Source of the DNA: Rhizobium sp. BG4
Lineage (GTDB): Bacteria > Pseudomonadota > Alphaproteobacteria > Rhizobiales > Rhizobiaceae
Length of the DNA: 64,000 bases
NCBI RefSeq assembly: GCF_016864575.1
Contig: NZ_CP044126.1
Coordinates: 1,116,001 to 1,180,000 of the forward strand
Direction: 5' to 3'
In this document: piece by piece, positions 52,256 through 61,001 of the stretch
Layout of the letters: each line of letters begins with the position of its first letter
Numbering within the stretch: position 1 is the stretch's first letter
Notes under the pieces: generated by a model
The model's input: the letters and a program-made list of their open reading frames with translations, nothing else
Told to the model about the DNA's origin: nothing
Databases searched by the model: none
Position numbers and translations under genes: made by a program

Positions 52256-53025
52256 ATGGAAGCAGCCGCACAACCGCTGAGGGTCCAGGGGGAACAGCGG
52301 CTCTACCAGATCGTCGCGCGGCGGATCGCCCGGATGATCGAGGCGAATGTCAAGAATCCCGACTGGCGCCTGCCTTCCGAGCGCGAGCTTGCGGAAGAGC
52401 TCGAGGTCAGCCGCCCCGTCGTGCGCGAGGCGGTGATCGCGCTCGAAATGCGCGGCCTCGTCGAAGTGAAGGGCCGGGCGGGTATCGTCGTGCTGCCGGT
52501 CCGCGGCAACCAGGTGAATTTCGACAAGATCAATGCCGATGCCGGGCCGGGACCGTTTGAGTTACTGGAAGCCCGGCTTGCGATCGAATCCAGCGCGGCG
52601 GCGATGGCCGCCGAGCGGGCGACGAATTACGATATCGCGGTGCTCGAAGAATGCGTTGCGCAGATGGAACACGAGACCGATGTCACCCTGCTCAACGAAA
52701 AGGGCGACCGCGATTTCCACATGACCATCGCCCGGATGACCGGCAACGCGATCATCGTCTCGATCGTCGAGGCGCTCTGGGTGCAGCGCGACGAGTCGCT
52801 GATGTGGAAGAAGCTGCATGAGCACATTCACGCACCCAGCGTCCGGCCGCTGTGGATCGGCGATCACCATGCGGTTCTGACGGCGCTCAAACTGCGCAAT
52901 CCGACGCCGCCTACAAGGCGATGGCCCGCCATATCCGCAATGTCAGCAACGAGCTGATGGAAGCCGACGAACGCGGCCGCTTCGCGCCTGATGTGATGCA
53001 GGCCGATGAGGGCAAGACGCGGTAA
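52256..53025 (+). pseudogene. GntR-family (FCD) regulator with C-terminal frameshift
   Basis: ATG 52256 (MEAAAQPLRVQG) follows AAGGAGAAGAAA. The N-terminal HTH is intact (RLPSERELAEELEVSRPVVR) and the FCD domain reads normally to WIGDHHAVLTALKLRNP. There the frame shifts: the current frame ends at 52957 with an unrelated tail (TPPTRRWPAIS). Restoring one G after about 52903 (CCGGAC for CCGAC) gives DAAYKAMARHIRNVSNELM and a normal stop at 53025. The length of 770 bases is one short of a multiple of three. Loss of the last FCD helices would affect effector binding or dimer stability more than DNA binding. It may also be a sequence error, as at 2611. Confidence 0.78.
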
Positions 53026-53048
53026 TCAAGCGAAGACGTAAGCCCAAT

Positions 53049-53086
53049 AAAAAAGCTCCCGTGGCGTAAGCCAGGGAGCTTTTTTT
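53049..53086. terminator. Bidirectional rho-independent terminator
   Basis: AAAAAAGCTCCC (53049-53060) pairs with GGGAGCTTTTTT (53074-53085) around a 13-base loop. It ends with T runs on both strands and lies between the convergent GntR gene and cell-wall hydrolase gene. Confidence 0.88.
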
Positions 53087-53104
53087 CAATTGAGCGATCC
53101 GGCT

Positions 53105-54130
53105 TTAGCCGCCGGCGCGCAGCGGCCCGAGATTGAGCGATGCGCTGTTGTAGGCCGGGCGCGGCGTTGGCAGGACGACGCGGGTGGGCGGGGTCAGCAC
53201 ATCGGCGGCGGGCTGCAGCTGTGGTGCCTGCAGGGTCTGGGGTGCCGGCTGCGCCTGGAATTGCATCTGCATCTGTGAGGCCTGCGGCAGCGAGCCTGTG
53301 GAGGCGGGTTGGAGGGCCAGAGCGGGTGCGGCTTCGCCGGGCATCGCAGCCGGGACCGGGCCGGTCTCCGGCAGCAGGATTTCGAACGGCGCCGGGCCAT
53401 CCGGATCAGCGGCGGCGACCTGCGTATAGGCGACCTGTGTCGAAGGCGGCGGCGGAGCGCCGACGGCAGGCGTTGCCGGGGCCGGCTGCGGGGCGGCGCT
53501 ATACTGCTCGACGCCTGCGAACTGCACGGCGCCCGACCGCTGGTCGTTGGACACGTAGTTCATCGCCACTTCATAGGAAGGCATCGGCGCCGGCGTCTGC
53601 AATTCGCCGTCCTTGCCGCGCTTCTCGTAAAAGACATTGCCGCCGGCGGCGGTGACGTAATGCATGTTGCCATAGGGGAATCTCAGCCCCTCGGTATGGA
53701 AGAACATCGCTTCCTTGACGCCTGGATGGCGGGCGCCGCGCAGAATGTCGTCGGCGGCAGCATCGAGCTGCGGCTCGGCGACCGGCTCGACGGTGCGGGT
53801 CAGAACGCCAGGCGCAAACTGCTTCTTCTGGCCGACAACGCCGCAGATGGAATCGGAATAGGCCTGCGAGGTCAGGCGGTTCATCACCACGGTACCCACG
53901 GCCATATAGCCATCACGATCCGAATGCTCGGATTCGAAATACATCGCGCGCTTCAGGCACTCGCGGTCCTTTGCGGTGTAATTATAGGTGACTTTGCCCG
54001 GAGCGGCGGCGACGGTCTTCTTCGCTGCGGGCGTTGCTTTGGCATCGAGTGCGTCTGGCTCGTTGGCCGTGCTGCAACCCGTGACGGCCAGTCCTGCGAA
54101 CAAAATCGCGGAGATGGTTTTGCCCCTCAA
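53105..54130 (-). CDS. Cell-wall hydrolase, SleB-like lipoprotein
   Basis: This 341-residue protein starts at TTG 54130 behind GGGAGG (the frame opens farther at 54172). A short signal with lipobox AVTGC marks it as a lipoprotein. The hydrolase_2 (SleB/CwlJ) domain spans about residues 60-185 with the catalytic Glu in MYFESEHSDRDGYMAVG. The C-terminal 150 residues are rich in Pro, Gln and Ala, probably a flexible periplasmic linker. Likely role is remodelling peptidoglycan at the outer membrane. Separate transcription unit with a strong terminator. Confidence 0.86.
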   Translation of the reverse strand: MRGKTISAILFAGLAVTGCSTANEPDALDAKATPAAKKTVAAAPGKVTYNYTAKDRECLKRAMYFESEHSDRDGYMAVGTVVMNRLTSQAYSDSICGVVGQKKQFAPGVLTRTVEPVAEPQLDAAADDILRGARHPGVKEAMFFHTEGLRFPYGNMHYVTAAGGNVFYEKRGKDGELQTPAPMPSYEVAMNYVSNDQRSGAVQFAGVEQYSAAPQPAPATPAVGAPPPPSTQVAYTQVAAADPDGPAPFEILLPETGPVPAAMPGEAAPALALQPASTGSLPQASQMQMQFQAQPAPQTLQAPQLQPAADVLTPPTRVVLPTPRPAYNSASLNLGPLRAGG

Positions 54131-54258
54131 CGGCAGTGCCTCCCAAGTTTTATCGGTCCAGCCCCAAATCACTCGGCGAGACGTTGTACCTCACGTTCCC
54201 GATTATGCCAAACACATTTCGTGATCGGCTTTTTTAAGGCAGCTTGGCAAACAAGTCG

Positions 54259-55227
54259 TTAAGCAGCGGCTTTTTTCGCAATCGTGGTCGTGCACCCCGA
54301 GGCTTCGAGGGCTGCCGATGCCACCTCGATGAACAGTCTGCGGAACCAGACGGCCCGGCCATCGGCCTGGTCGACGCGGCGATACAGCATGCTTACGGGA
54401 TCGGCCGGGATGTCGAATGGCAGCCTGGCGATCGCCAATCCGTGCAGCTGTGCCATGCAGCGGGCGATTGCTTCAGGCACCGTCGCGATCGCCGGCATTG
54501 CCTTCAGCGCCGTCGGCAGCGCCGAGAAGCGGGGGACGCTGGCGGCAACCGTCCGCTTCAGGCCGATGCGGGCAAGCGCAATGTCGAGCGTCGTCGCCGC
54601 CGCATCGCTGTCATAGGCGATGGTGATATGCGGGTTGGCGACGAAGTCTGCGAGCCCGAGCGGTGCCTTGAGACGCAACTGGGTTGGGTCGTAGATCGAC
54701 ATCGAGCACTGCTCGAACAGCGGCTCCCGTACGTGCCATGAGGCCGGTTCGTCATGCACGGCGACACTGAAGTCATAGGCGCCGTCATCGAGAAGCTTTG
54801 CCGCCTCTCGCTTTTCCGAGGCGACGCCGATCAGCTTCGCACCGGGCGCCAGCTGCCGCAGGCGCGCCGCCAGCGGGCCGAAGAAGGCAGTCTCGAGATT
54901 GTCGCACATGCTGATGCGGAATTCGCCTTCATAGCTCGCGGGATCGAAGGCGGCGGGCGGACGGATGGCTTTCTCGATGCAGGTGAGCGCCTCTTCGATG
55001 ACCGGGGCGATCGACAGCGCCCGCGGCGTCGGCTGCAGGCCGCGCCCGACGCGCACGAAAAGTTCGTCGTTCAACGCCTCTCGCAATCGCTTCAACGCGG
55101 CTGAAAGCCCGGGCTGCCCGAGCAGCAGCCGTTCGGCGGCGCGGCTGACATTGCGCTCCTGCATCAGCACCGAGAAGGCGAGAAGCAGGTTCAGGTCGAT
55201 CTTTCGGAGGGTCGCATCGTTTATCAT
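54259..55227 (-). CDS. LysR-family transcriptional regulator
   Basis: This 322-residue regulator has an N-terminal HTH (LLAFSVLMQERNVSRAAERL then LLGQPGLSAALKRLREALND) of the NodD/NahR-like subgroup, which also has the FVRVGRGLQPTPRA segment. It is divergent from an MFS gene at 55341 with a palindromic T-N11-A box in the gap, so it probably controls that pump and itself. Effector unknown. Confidence 0.88.
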   Translation of the reverse strand: MINDATLRKIDLNLLLAFSVLMQERNVSRAAERLLLGQPGLSAALKRLREALNDELFVRVGRGLQPTPRALSIAPVIEEALTCIEKAIRPPAAFDPASYEGEFRISMCDNLETAFFGPLAARLRQLAPGAKLIGVASEKREAAKLLDDGAYDFSVAVHDEPASWHVREPLFEQCSMSIYDPTQLRLKAPLGLADFVANPHITIAYDSDAAATTLDIALARIGLKRTVAASVPRFSALPTALKAMPAIATVPEAIARCMAQLHGLAIARLPFDIPADPVSMLYRRVDQADGRAVWFRRLFIEVASAALEASGCTTTIAKKAAA

Positions 55228-55236
55228 TATCAGTAA

Positions 55237-55251
55237 TACCTGCCATGGGTA
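55237..55251. promoter_or_regulatory. LysR-type operator TACC-N7-GGTA
   Basis: TACCTGCCATGGGTA has arms TACC and GGTA (T-N11-A form) with CCATGG inside. It sits 10 bases upstream of the LysR gene and 90 bases before the divergent pump, where an autoregulated LysR site is expected. Confidence 0.55.
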
Positions 55252-55340
55252 CTATCAATTTGCAATAGGATTAGGAGATGGTCATTTTCTCGTTCCCTGC
55301 CGCTTCCTCCCAACCGCGGCAGCCGAAAGGAACGATTTCG

Positions 55341-56744
55341 ATGACACTCTCCCAATCGCCAAGGGGCGCGGGGCTGGCACTGCTGCTGCTCTGCGCCGCC
55401 AATTTCCTTGATGCCATGGACGTCTCCACCATCGGCGTGGCGTTGCCCGCCATCCAGGCTGAACTTGGGATGCCCGCTACCTCACTGCAATGGGCCGTCA
55501 GTGCCTATGTGCTGGGGTATGGCGGCTTCCTGCTGCTCGGCGGCCGCGTCGCCGATGTCTTCGGCCATCGCCGCGTCTTCCTCTGGTCGCTCGCTGTCTT
55601 CGCCGCCGCCAGCATCGCCGGCGGCTTCGTGGACAGCGGTCCGACGCTGATCGCCGCCCGCCTGATCAAGGGCATCGCCGCCGCCTTTACCGCGCCTGCC
55701 GCACTCGCCCTGCTTCTCTCCGTCTTTGGCGAAGGCAATGCCCGCGCCAAGGCGCTCGGCGTCTTCGCCTCGACGGGTGCCACCGGCTTCGTGCTCGGCA
55801 TGGTTCTCGGCGGTGCCGCCACCATCATCAGCTGGCGGGCGACGCTCGTCATGGGCGCCCCGGTGGCGATCCTTGCGCTGTTCGCCGCTCCCTATGTGCT
55901 GCCGCGTGACGTTGCGCTCGGCGGCAAGCGCCCGTCCTTCGACTGGGCTGGCGCGCTGACCATCACCCCCGGCCTGCTGCTCTTCGTCTTCGGCATCACC
56001 AATGCCGCCGCCGAGGGCTGGAATGCGGTCCCGACCTGGGGCTCGCTCCTCGCCGCCGTGGTGCTGATCGGCCTCTTCCTGGTCGTCGAATCCAAACACA
56101 AGGATCCGATGGTGCCGCTCGGCATCTTCCGCAAGGCGAAGCTCAGCCATGCCAACCTGCTGGCAGCGCTGTTCCAGGGCGTCTATGTCGGCTTCCAGTT
56201 CATCGCCACGCTCTATTATCAGGATGAACTCGGCTGGTCGGCCTTCGTGACGGGCTTCTGCTTCGCCTTCGGCGGCGTTTGCGTGATGTTCCTCGCACCG
56301 CGCTTTGCGACAGTCGCCCAGAACCGCGGCACCACGGGCCTGATGACACTTGGCGTCGCCCTGCAGGCCTCGAGCTATATCTTCTGGGTGCTGGCCGCCG
56401 GCCACGTCAATCCGGTGCTGCTCGTCGCGCTGTCGCAGATCCCACTCGGCGTCGGCTATGCGATGACCTATCCGTCGGTGCAGGTTGCGGCACTCTCTGA
56501 TGTCGAGGAAGACAAGTCGGGCCTCGCCTCCGGTCTGCTCTTCGCCGCCTTCCAGATCGGCGGCGGCATCGTGCTCGCAGCAGCCTCCGCCGTCTTCAGC
56601 GCCGCCCCGTCGATGGGCTACGACGCCTATACCGCGGGCGTCAGCTTCGTCGCCATCCTCTCGGTGCTGGTGGTGCTCTTCGCCGCCCTCGGTCCGCGCG
56701 GCTCCCGTGCGGCAGTCCCGGCCGCCTATCAGGCCGCCGAATAA
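55341..56744 (+). CDS. MFS transporter, DHA2 (14-helix) family
   Basis: This 467-residue inner-membrane exporter starts at ATG 55341 (MTLSQSPRGAGL) behind AAAGGAACG; a longer frame from 55278 is less likely. It has LDAMDVSTIGVALPAIQAEL in helix 1 and helix-rich segments throughout. Divergent LysR control and a terminator at the 3' end make it a stand-alone pump. It is likely a drug/metabolite exporter of the QacA-like group. Confidence 0.87.
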   Translation: MTLSQSPRGAGLALLLLCAANFLDAMDVSTIGVALPAIQAELGMPATSLQWAVSAYVLGYGGFLLLGGRVADVFGHRRVFLWSLAVFAAASIAGGFVDSGPTLIAARLIKGIAAAFTAPAALALLLSVFGEGNARAKALGVFASTGATGFVLGMVLGGAATIISWRATLVMGAPVAILALFAAPYVLPRDVALGGKRPSFDWAGALTITPGLLLFVFGITNAAAEGWNAVPTWGSLLAAVVLIGLFLVVESKHKDPMVPLGIFRKAKLSHANLLAALFQGVYVGFQFIATLYYQDELGWSAFVTGFCFAFGGVCVMFLAPRFATVAQNRGTTGLMTLGVALQASSYIFWVLAAGHVNPVLLVALSQIPLGVGYAMTYPSVQVAALSDVEEDKSGLASGLLFAAFQIGGGIVLAAASAVFSAAPSMGYDAYTAGVSFVAILSVLVVLFAALGPRGSRAAVPAAYQAAE

Positions 56745-56753
56745 CAAAACCGG

Positions 56754-56777
56754 CCCGCGCCATCGGCGCGGGTCTTT
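56754..56777. terminator. Terminator between MFS and MarR genes
   Basis: CCCGCGCC-ATC-GGCGCGGG followed by TCTTT, between convergent genes; eight-base-pair perfect stem. Confidence 0.8.
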
Positions 56778-57243
56778 ACTCCGCGCCGTTCAAATTTGAC
56801 CGCAGGCCTTCCAGCAGCTTGCGGATCTCCGTCATCTCGTCGAGCGTGCAGCCGATCGCGTCGCCGATCGAGCCCATGATCGTATCGACCTCGCCGCGCA
56901 TCGCATCGCCCTTCGGCGTCAGCGAGACCAGTACCTGGCGCTCGTCACGGGAATCGCGGGTGCGCTTGATCAGGCCGTTCTGTTCCAGCCGCTTCAGCAG
57001 TGGCGAAAGCGTGCCGGAATCGAGGTCGAGCTTTTCGCCGATCGTCTTCACGGGCAATTCCGATTTTTCCCAGAGCACCAGCATGGCCAGATATTGCGGG
57101 TAGGTGAGGCCGACCTTGTCGAGGATCGGCTTGTAGGCGCGGGTGAAGGCATGCGCCGTCGAATAGACCGCGAAACAGAGCTGGCGCTCCAGCTTCTTTT
57201 CCTCTGCCGGTATTTCCATCGTCCTTGCCGTCTGCGCTTTCAT
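56776..57243 (-). CDS. ohrR: OhrR-type MarR-family peroxide regulator
   Basis: This 155-residue MarR-fold repressor starts at ATG 57243 (MKAQTARTMEIPAEEKK). It has the conserved sensing Cys near the N-terminus in RQLCFAVYSTAHAF, then a winged helix (LDLDSGTLSPLLKRLEQNGL). OhrR senses organic hydroperoxides by oxidation of that Cys. It is divergent from ohr, and the shared 125-base gap holds two AT-rich palindromes. The frame extends upstream to 57318, but the Met at 57243 fits the family. Confidence 0.9.
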   Translation of the reverse strand: MKAQTARTMEIPAEEKKLERQLCFAVYSTAHAFTRAYKPILDKVGLTYPQYLAMLVLWEKSELPVKTIGEKLDLDSGTLSPLLKRLEQNGLIKRTRDSRDERQVLVSLTPKGDAMRGEVDTIMGSIGDAIGCTLDEMTEIRKLLEGLRSNLNGAE

Positions 57244-57289
57244 ATCCGTGTGTCCTGTCTCTGCAATTGTCGTCTTTTCAGATTCCGAA

Positions 57290-57326
57290 TGCAATTTGCA
57301 AAATTCACTTGCGTACAATTTAATTG
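57290..57326. promoter_or_regulatory. OhrR operators between ohrR and ohr
   Basis: TGCAA-T-TTGCA (57290-57300) and CAATT-T-AATTG (57316-57326) are both perfect odd-length palindromes, 26 bases apart centre to centre. Each covers one promoter side of the divergent ohrR/ohr pair. MarR/OhrR dimers bind such AT-rich sites. Confidence 0.62.
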
Positions 57327-57367
57327 CGCATTATATAAATCGCAACCCCAACGCAAAGGAGACTGAC

Positions 57368-57790
57368 ATGCCTATCCTCTACACCACCCAAGCATCCGCC
57401 ACCGGTGGCCGCGCAGGCCGCGCCGTAACCGATAACGGCGTTCTCGACGTCACGCTGACGGTTCCGAAGGAACTCGGCGGCGACGGTGCCACCGGCACCA
57501 ATCCCGAGCAGCTCTTTGCCGCCGGCTACTCCGCATGCTTCCTGGGCGCTCTGAAATTTGTCGCTGGCCAGCAGAAGGTCAAGATTCCGGAAGACGCGAC
57601 GGTCTCCGCCAAGGTCGGCATCGGCCCGCGCGAAGATGGCGGTGGCTTCGGCATCGAAGTGGCGCTGACGGTCCACATCCCGGGCCTCGATCGCGAAACG
57701 GCTGAAAAGCTTGCCGCTGCCGCCCACATCGTCTGCCCGTACAGCCACGCGATGCGCACCTCGACCGAAGTTCCGGTCACCGTTGCCTGA
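57368..57790 (+). CDS. ohr: Organic hydroperoxide resistance protein Ohr
   Basis: This 140-residue thiol peroxidase of the OsmC/Ohr family reduces organic hydroperoxides in the cytoplasm. The two catalytic cysteines are in SACFLGALKFV and VCPYSHAMR, and the family marks TGTNPEQLFAAGYSACF are intact. ATG at 57368 follows AAAGGAGACTGAC, a strong site. Expression is probably induced by peroxide through the divergent OhrR. Confidence 0.93.
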   Translation: MPILYTTQASATGGRAGRAVTDNGVLDVTLTVPKELGGDGATGTNPEQLFAAGYSACFLGALKFVAGQQKVKIPEDATVSAKVGIGPREDGGGFGIEVALTVHIPGLDRETAEKLAAAAHIVCPYSHAMRTSTEVPVTVA

Positions 57791-57848
57791 TTGAGTTTTC
57801 CTTCTACCTGAGGGGAGAAGAGAAGCCTGAGGAACGCCTCCGCGTGTT

Positions 57849-57965
57849 CCCTCATTCCTGTGCTTGTCACAGGAATCCAGCCGGCCCAAGTCCTTGGGCC
57901 GGAAAGACTCTTCCGCACCGCCGACGCGGCGCTGCTGGATCCCTGTGAAAGCACAGGGATGAGGG
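57849..57965. repeat. Long palindromic intergenic repeat
   Basis: This 117-bp element has imperfect outer arms of about 30 bases, CCCTCATTCCTGTGCTTGTC (from 57849) and CTGTGAAAGCACAGGGATGA (ending near 57962). A perfect inner palindrome GGCCCAAG-TC-CTTGGGCC covers 57883-57900. It resembles the dispersed repeats found between rhizobial genes. It separates ohr from the toxin-antitoxin pair. Confidence 0.7.
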
Positions 57966-58054
57966 CGGAGAGTTGTTTTGCCTGCCTGTGCGCAAACCAC
58001 ATCTTTTCTTCTGAAATAAAATCGCTATATTCTTTCCAAGGAAAGGATAGACGC

Positions 58055-58438
58055 ATGCCCGCACCAAGCCCCGAACAAACCCGCGCGATCGCCGAAGCCG
58101 CCGTCATCACCAAGGCCGCCGTCAACGCTGCCGATCGGCTTGGCATCAGCGCGCGCACATTGTCAGCCGTGCTCGGCGTTTCCGAAGCTACCGTTTCGCG
58201 CATGAAGCGGCAGGATCATCTGCTGGAGCGCAACAGCAAGCCGTTCGAGCTCGCCATCCTGCTGGTGCGGCTGTTCCGCTCGCTGGATGCCATCGTCGGC
58301 GGCGACGAGGCGGTGGCGCGGCAGTGGCTGCGCAATGCCAATATGGCGCTCGGCGCCACGCCCCTCGACAAGATCGTCAGCATATCAGGCCTCACCGATG
58401 TCCTTGCCTATCTGGACGCCCGCCGCGCTGTCGTCTGA
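58055..58438 (+). CDS. Xre/MbcA/ParS-type antitoxin (DUF2384)
   Basis: This is a 127-residue antitoxin. An N-terminal helix-turn-helix (LGISARTLSAVLGVSEATVS) is followed by the DUF2384/MbcA C-terminal half, with SLDAIVGGDEAVARQWLRNANMAL and a conserved late segment around LGATPLDKI. It overlaps the RES toxin gene by 41 bases. It would neutralise the toxin and repress the operon. ATG at 58055 follows GGAAAGGATAGACGC. Confidence 0.87.
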   Translation: MPAPSPEQTRAIAEAAVITKAAVNAADRLGISARTLSAVLGVSEATVSRMKRQDHLLERNSKPFELAILLVRLFRSLDAIVGGDEAVARQWLRNANMALGATPLDKIVSISGLTDVLAYLDARRAVV

Positions 58439-59150
58439 GCTGCGTGCCATCTCCGGCCGCTTCTGGCGGCTGGTGGAGGCGCAGCATCAGATCTCGACGC
58501 TGAAGCTCGTCGATACGCTGGAGGAGCAGTCGCTGCTCGAAAACCTGCTGGAAGAGAGCAAGCCGGCATTGCCGCCTGAATGTCAGGGGCTGGATTATCT
58601 GCTGGCGACGCCTTTCCGCTACGGCGCCGTCTATCCGCACGGCTCGCGCTTCCGCCGGGCAGGGCGCACGCTCGGGGTCTTCTACGCGTCGGAAAAGGTC
58701 GAGACGGCGCTGTCGGAAATGGCCTTCTACCGCCTGCTGTTCTTCGCGGATTCGCCTGATACACCGCTGCCCGCCAATGCCGCCGAATATACCGCCTTTT
58801 CGGCACCGGTTTCGACCAGGGCAGCGCTCGATTTGACGGCCCCGCCGCTCGACCGCGACCGCGCCGCATGGACGGACCTGCAGAATTACGAGCCATGCCA
58901 GGCGCTGGCCGAAGCCGCCCGCGCTGCTGGTGGCGAAGCGATCCTCTATGAATCCGTGCGCGATCCCCGTCATGGCCGCAATATTGCGCTGCTGACCGCC
59001 AGCGTCTTCAGCGCCCGCGAACCCGCCGAGCGGCAGACCTGGCGCATCCGGCTGTCGGCCACGGGCGTTCAGGCGATCTGCGAATTTCCGAAGGTCAGGA
59101 TCGGTTTCTCGCGCGCCGATTTCGGCGCCGATCCGCGCATCGCGCCCTGA
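58398..59150 (+). CDS. RES-domain toxin (NAD+-targeting family)
   Basis: This 250-residue toxin starts at ATG 58398 within the antitoxin end (MSLPIWTPAALSSELRA). The RES fold is shown by the order Arg (FRYGAVYP with the later R-rich loop), Glu in TALSEMAFYRLLFF and Ser in EAILYESVRDPRHGRN. Known family members deplete cellular NAD+ by hydrolysis or phosphorolysis. Operon overlap with a DUF2384 antitoxin is the standard Xre-RES arrangement. It ends one base before the stop of the convergent MarR gene. Confidence 0.87.
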   Translation: MSLPIWTPAALSSELRAISGRFWRLVEAQHQISTLKLVDTLEEQSLLENLLEESKPALPPECQGLDYLLATPFRYGAVYPHGSRFRRAGRTLGVFYASEKVETALSEMAFYRLLFFADSPDTPLPANAAEYTAFSAPVSTRAALDLTAPPLDRDRAAWTDLQNYEPCQALAEAARAAGGEAILYESVRDPRHGRNIALLTASVFSAREPAERQTWRIRLSATGVQAICEFPKVRIGFSRADFGADPRIAP

Positions 59151-59597
59151 TCAGCAGAGCGACAGCAGCATCGCGCGCAACCCGTCGCCATTGGCGCCCG
59201 GCAGCTTGTCCTCCAGCATCGCATGCGTGCTCTGCCAGATCGGCACGGCAGCGGCGAGCACCGATTTGCCCTCGGCCGTCAGGCTCAGGAGCCGCGAGCG
59301 CTTGTCTTTCGGGCTCGGCGTTACATTTACCCATCCACGGCGCTGCAGCGGCTTCAGGGCGGCGGTCAACGTGGTCTGGTCCATGGCCAGCAGATTGGCG
59401 ACCGGCCCCATCGGCGGCGGCTCCGGCCGGTTGAGCGACATCATCAGCGAGAATTGCCCGTTGGTGAGGCCGACAGGACGCAGTGCATCGTCGAACAGCC
59501 GGGCGAGCGCCCGCGCGGCCCGCTGAACATGCAGGCAGAGGCAGGTGTCGCGCACCAGAAGCGTTGTGGAATAGGGAATCTCGGCCGAATTTGACAT
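59151..59597 (-). CDS. MarR-family transcriptional regulator
   Basis: This 148-residue winged-helix regulator has LLAMDQTTLTAALKPLQRRGWV as recognition helix and wing. Two N-terminal cysteines (RDTCLCLHVQ) and a C-terminal Cys (LLSLC) could make it redox- or electrophile-sensitive, but this is inference. Divergent from the DUF899 gene with 92 bases between, so it probably controls the DUF899-DUF1579-VOC run. Confidence 0.85.
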   Translation of the reverse strand: MSNSAEIPYSTTLLVRDTCLCLHVQRAARALARLFDDALRPVGLTNGQFSLMMSLNRPEPPPMGPVANLLAMDQTTLTAALKPLQRRGWVNVTPSPKDKRSRLLSLTAEGKSVLAAAVPIWQSTHAMLEDKLPGANGDGLRAMLLSLC

Positions 59598-59689
59598 GAT
59601 CTATTTCTATTGATATCAATCTATTTAGTCAAGCGAAGCAGAACGAAATGCCGGTCCTTGCCGGCCACGCCGGAGGAGGGCGTGCGATC

Positions 59690-60418
59690 ATGCAGAATGC
59701 TGTCGTTTCCCGCGAAGAATGGCTCGAAGCCCGCCGCGCGCTGTTGCTCAAGGAAAAGGAAGAGACCCGCCAGCGCGACAAGCTGCGCGCCGAGCGTATG
59801 GCGCTGCCCTGGGTCAAGGTCGACAAGGACTATCGCTTCGATACGCCGTCGGGCGAGAAGTCGCTCTCCGATCTCTTCGATGGCCGCAGCCAGCTGATGG
59901 TCTATCATTTCATGATGGGGCCGGAATGGAAGGAAGGCTGCACCGGCTGCTCGTTCCTGTCCGATCATGTCGACGGCATGCTGCCGCATCTCAACAATCA
60001 CGATGTCACCTGGGTTGCCGTCGCCCGCGCCCCGGTCGAGCGGATCGAAGCCTACAAGAAGCGCATGGGCTGGAAATTCCCCTGGGTCTCGTCGCTGAAC
60101 AGCGATTTCAACTTCGACTACCACGTCTCCTTCACGCCCGAGGACCTGGCCAAGGGCAAGGTTTTCTACAATTTCACCGAGATCAAGTCCGAGGATGCGC
60201 ATGACGAGCTTCCCGGCATGAGCGTCTTCTACAAGAACGACAAGGGCGAGATCTTCCACACCTATTCCAATTATGCGCGCGGCGGCGAGGAAGCGCTCGG
60301 CACGCTGATGGTGCTCGACTGCGCGCCGAAGGGACGCAACGAGACCTCGACCATGGATTTCGTCAAGCGCCATGACGAATACGAGAGCGCCAGGAACGGT
60401 CCATCCTGCTGCCACTGA
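59690..60418 (+). CDS. DUF899 thioredoxin-like family protein
   Basis: This 242-residue protein starts at ATG 59690 (MQNAVVSREEWLEARR) behind GGAGGAGGG; the frame opens at 59648. Family marks are RADK-type KLRAERMALPWVKVDKDY, the thioredoxin-like CxxC in EGCTGCSFLSDHVDG and the later FYKNDKGEIFHTYS. It ends GPSCCH, an unusual Cys-Cys-His tail that could bind metal. Function of the family is not established; it is a redox-fold enzyme. Confidence 0.83.
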   Translation: MQNAVVSREEWLEARRALLLKEKEETRQRDKLRAERMALPWVKVDKDYRFDTPSGEKSLSDLFDGRSQLMVYHFMMGPEWKEGCTGCSFLSDHVDGMLPHLNNHDVTWVAVARAPVERIEAYKKRMGWKFPWVSSLNSDFNFDYHVSFTPEDLAKGKVFYNFTEIKSEDAHDELPGMSVFYKNDKGEIFHTYSNYARGGEEALGTLMVLDCAPKGRNETSTMDFVKRHDEYESARNGPSCCH

Positions 60419-60466
60419 CAGCTGCCAGCATCGTTCAAGCCAACATCATTCAAGGGAGGATGAAGG

Positions 60467-60937
60467 ATGATGGAACCAGCAAAGGTGCGCGAGGAGCACC
60501 GCTTTCTCGAAAAGCTTGTCGGCACCTGGAGCGTTACGTCCAAGGACATGAGCCCAAACGAGCAATGGACGGAAGTCGTCCGCTCGCTTCACGGCATCTG
60601 GTTCGTCGCCGAAGGAAACGGCGACGTGCCGGGTTGCGGCGCCGGAACCACGGTGCTGACCCTCGGCTACTCCGCCTCCAGGGGCAAATATATCGGCACC
60701 TGGATCGGCTCGATGATGGATCATATGTGGATCTATGAAGGGGAGATGTCGCCCGATGGCAAGGTTCTTACCCTCTATACCCGCGGTCCTGATTTCGAGT
60801 TTTCCGGCGCCGAGCAGGATTACCGCGAACAGATCGCCTTCATAGACGACGACAACCGCACCTTCACCTCATCAGCCAAGCAGGCCGACGGCAGCTGGAA
60901 GCAATTCATGCAAGCGCGCTACGCACGCAAGCCGTAA
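60467..60937 (+). CDS. DUF1579 family protein
   Basis: This 156-residue protein has the lipocalin-like beta-barrel pattern of DUF1579 (EEHRFLEKLVGTWSVTSK and GYSASRGKYIGTWIGSMMDHMW). No signal. It follows DUF899 by 48 bases and precedes a VOC gene. Such DUF1579-VOC-DUF899 clusters recur in rhizobia (from memory). Ligand unknown. Confidence 0.8.
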   Translation: MMEPAKVREEHRFLEKLVGTWSVTSKDMSPNEQWTEVVRSLHGIWFVAEGNGDVPGCGAGTTVLTLGYSASRGKYIGTWIGSMMDHMWIYEGEMSPDGKVLTLYTRGPDFEFSGAEQDYREQIAFIDDDNRTFTSSAKQADGSWKQFMQARYARKP

Positions 60938-60943
60938 TCCCCC

Positions 60944-60962
60944 GGCGCCCCATCAGGGCGCC
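60944..60962 (+). promoter_or_regulatory. Stem-loop between DUF1579 and VOC genes
   Basis: GGCGCCC-CATCA-GGGCGCC forms a perfect 7-bp stem; no T tract follows, so it may modulate rather than end the transcript. Confidence 0.5.
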
Positions 60963-61001
60963 CGATGGAAATGACATCCGATAGTCTGAAAGGGAAAGAT
61001 C

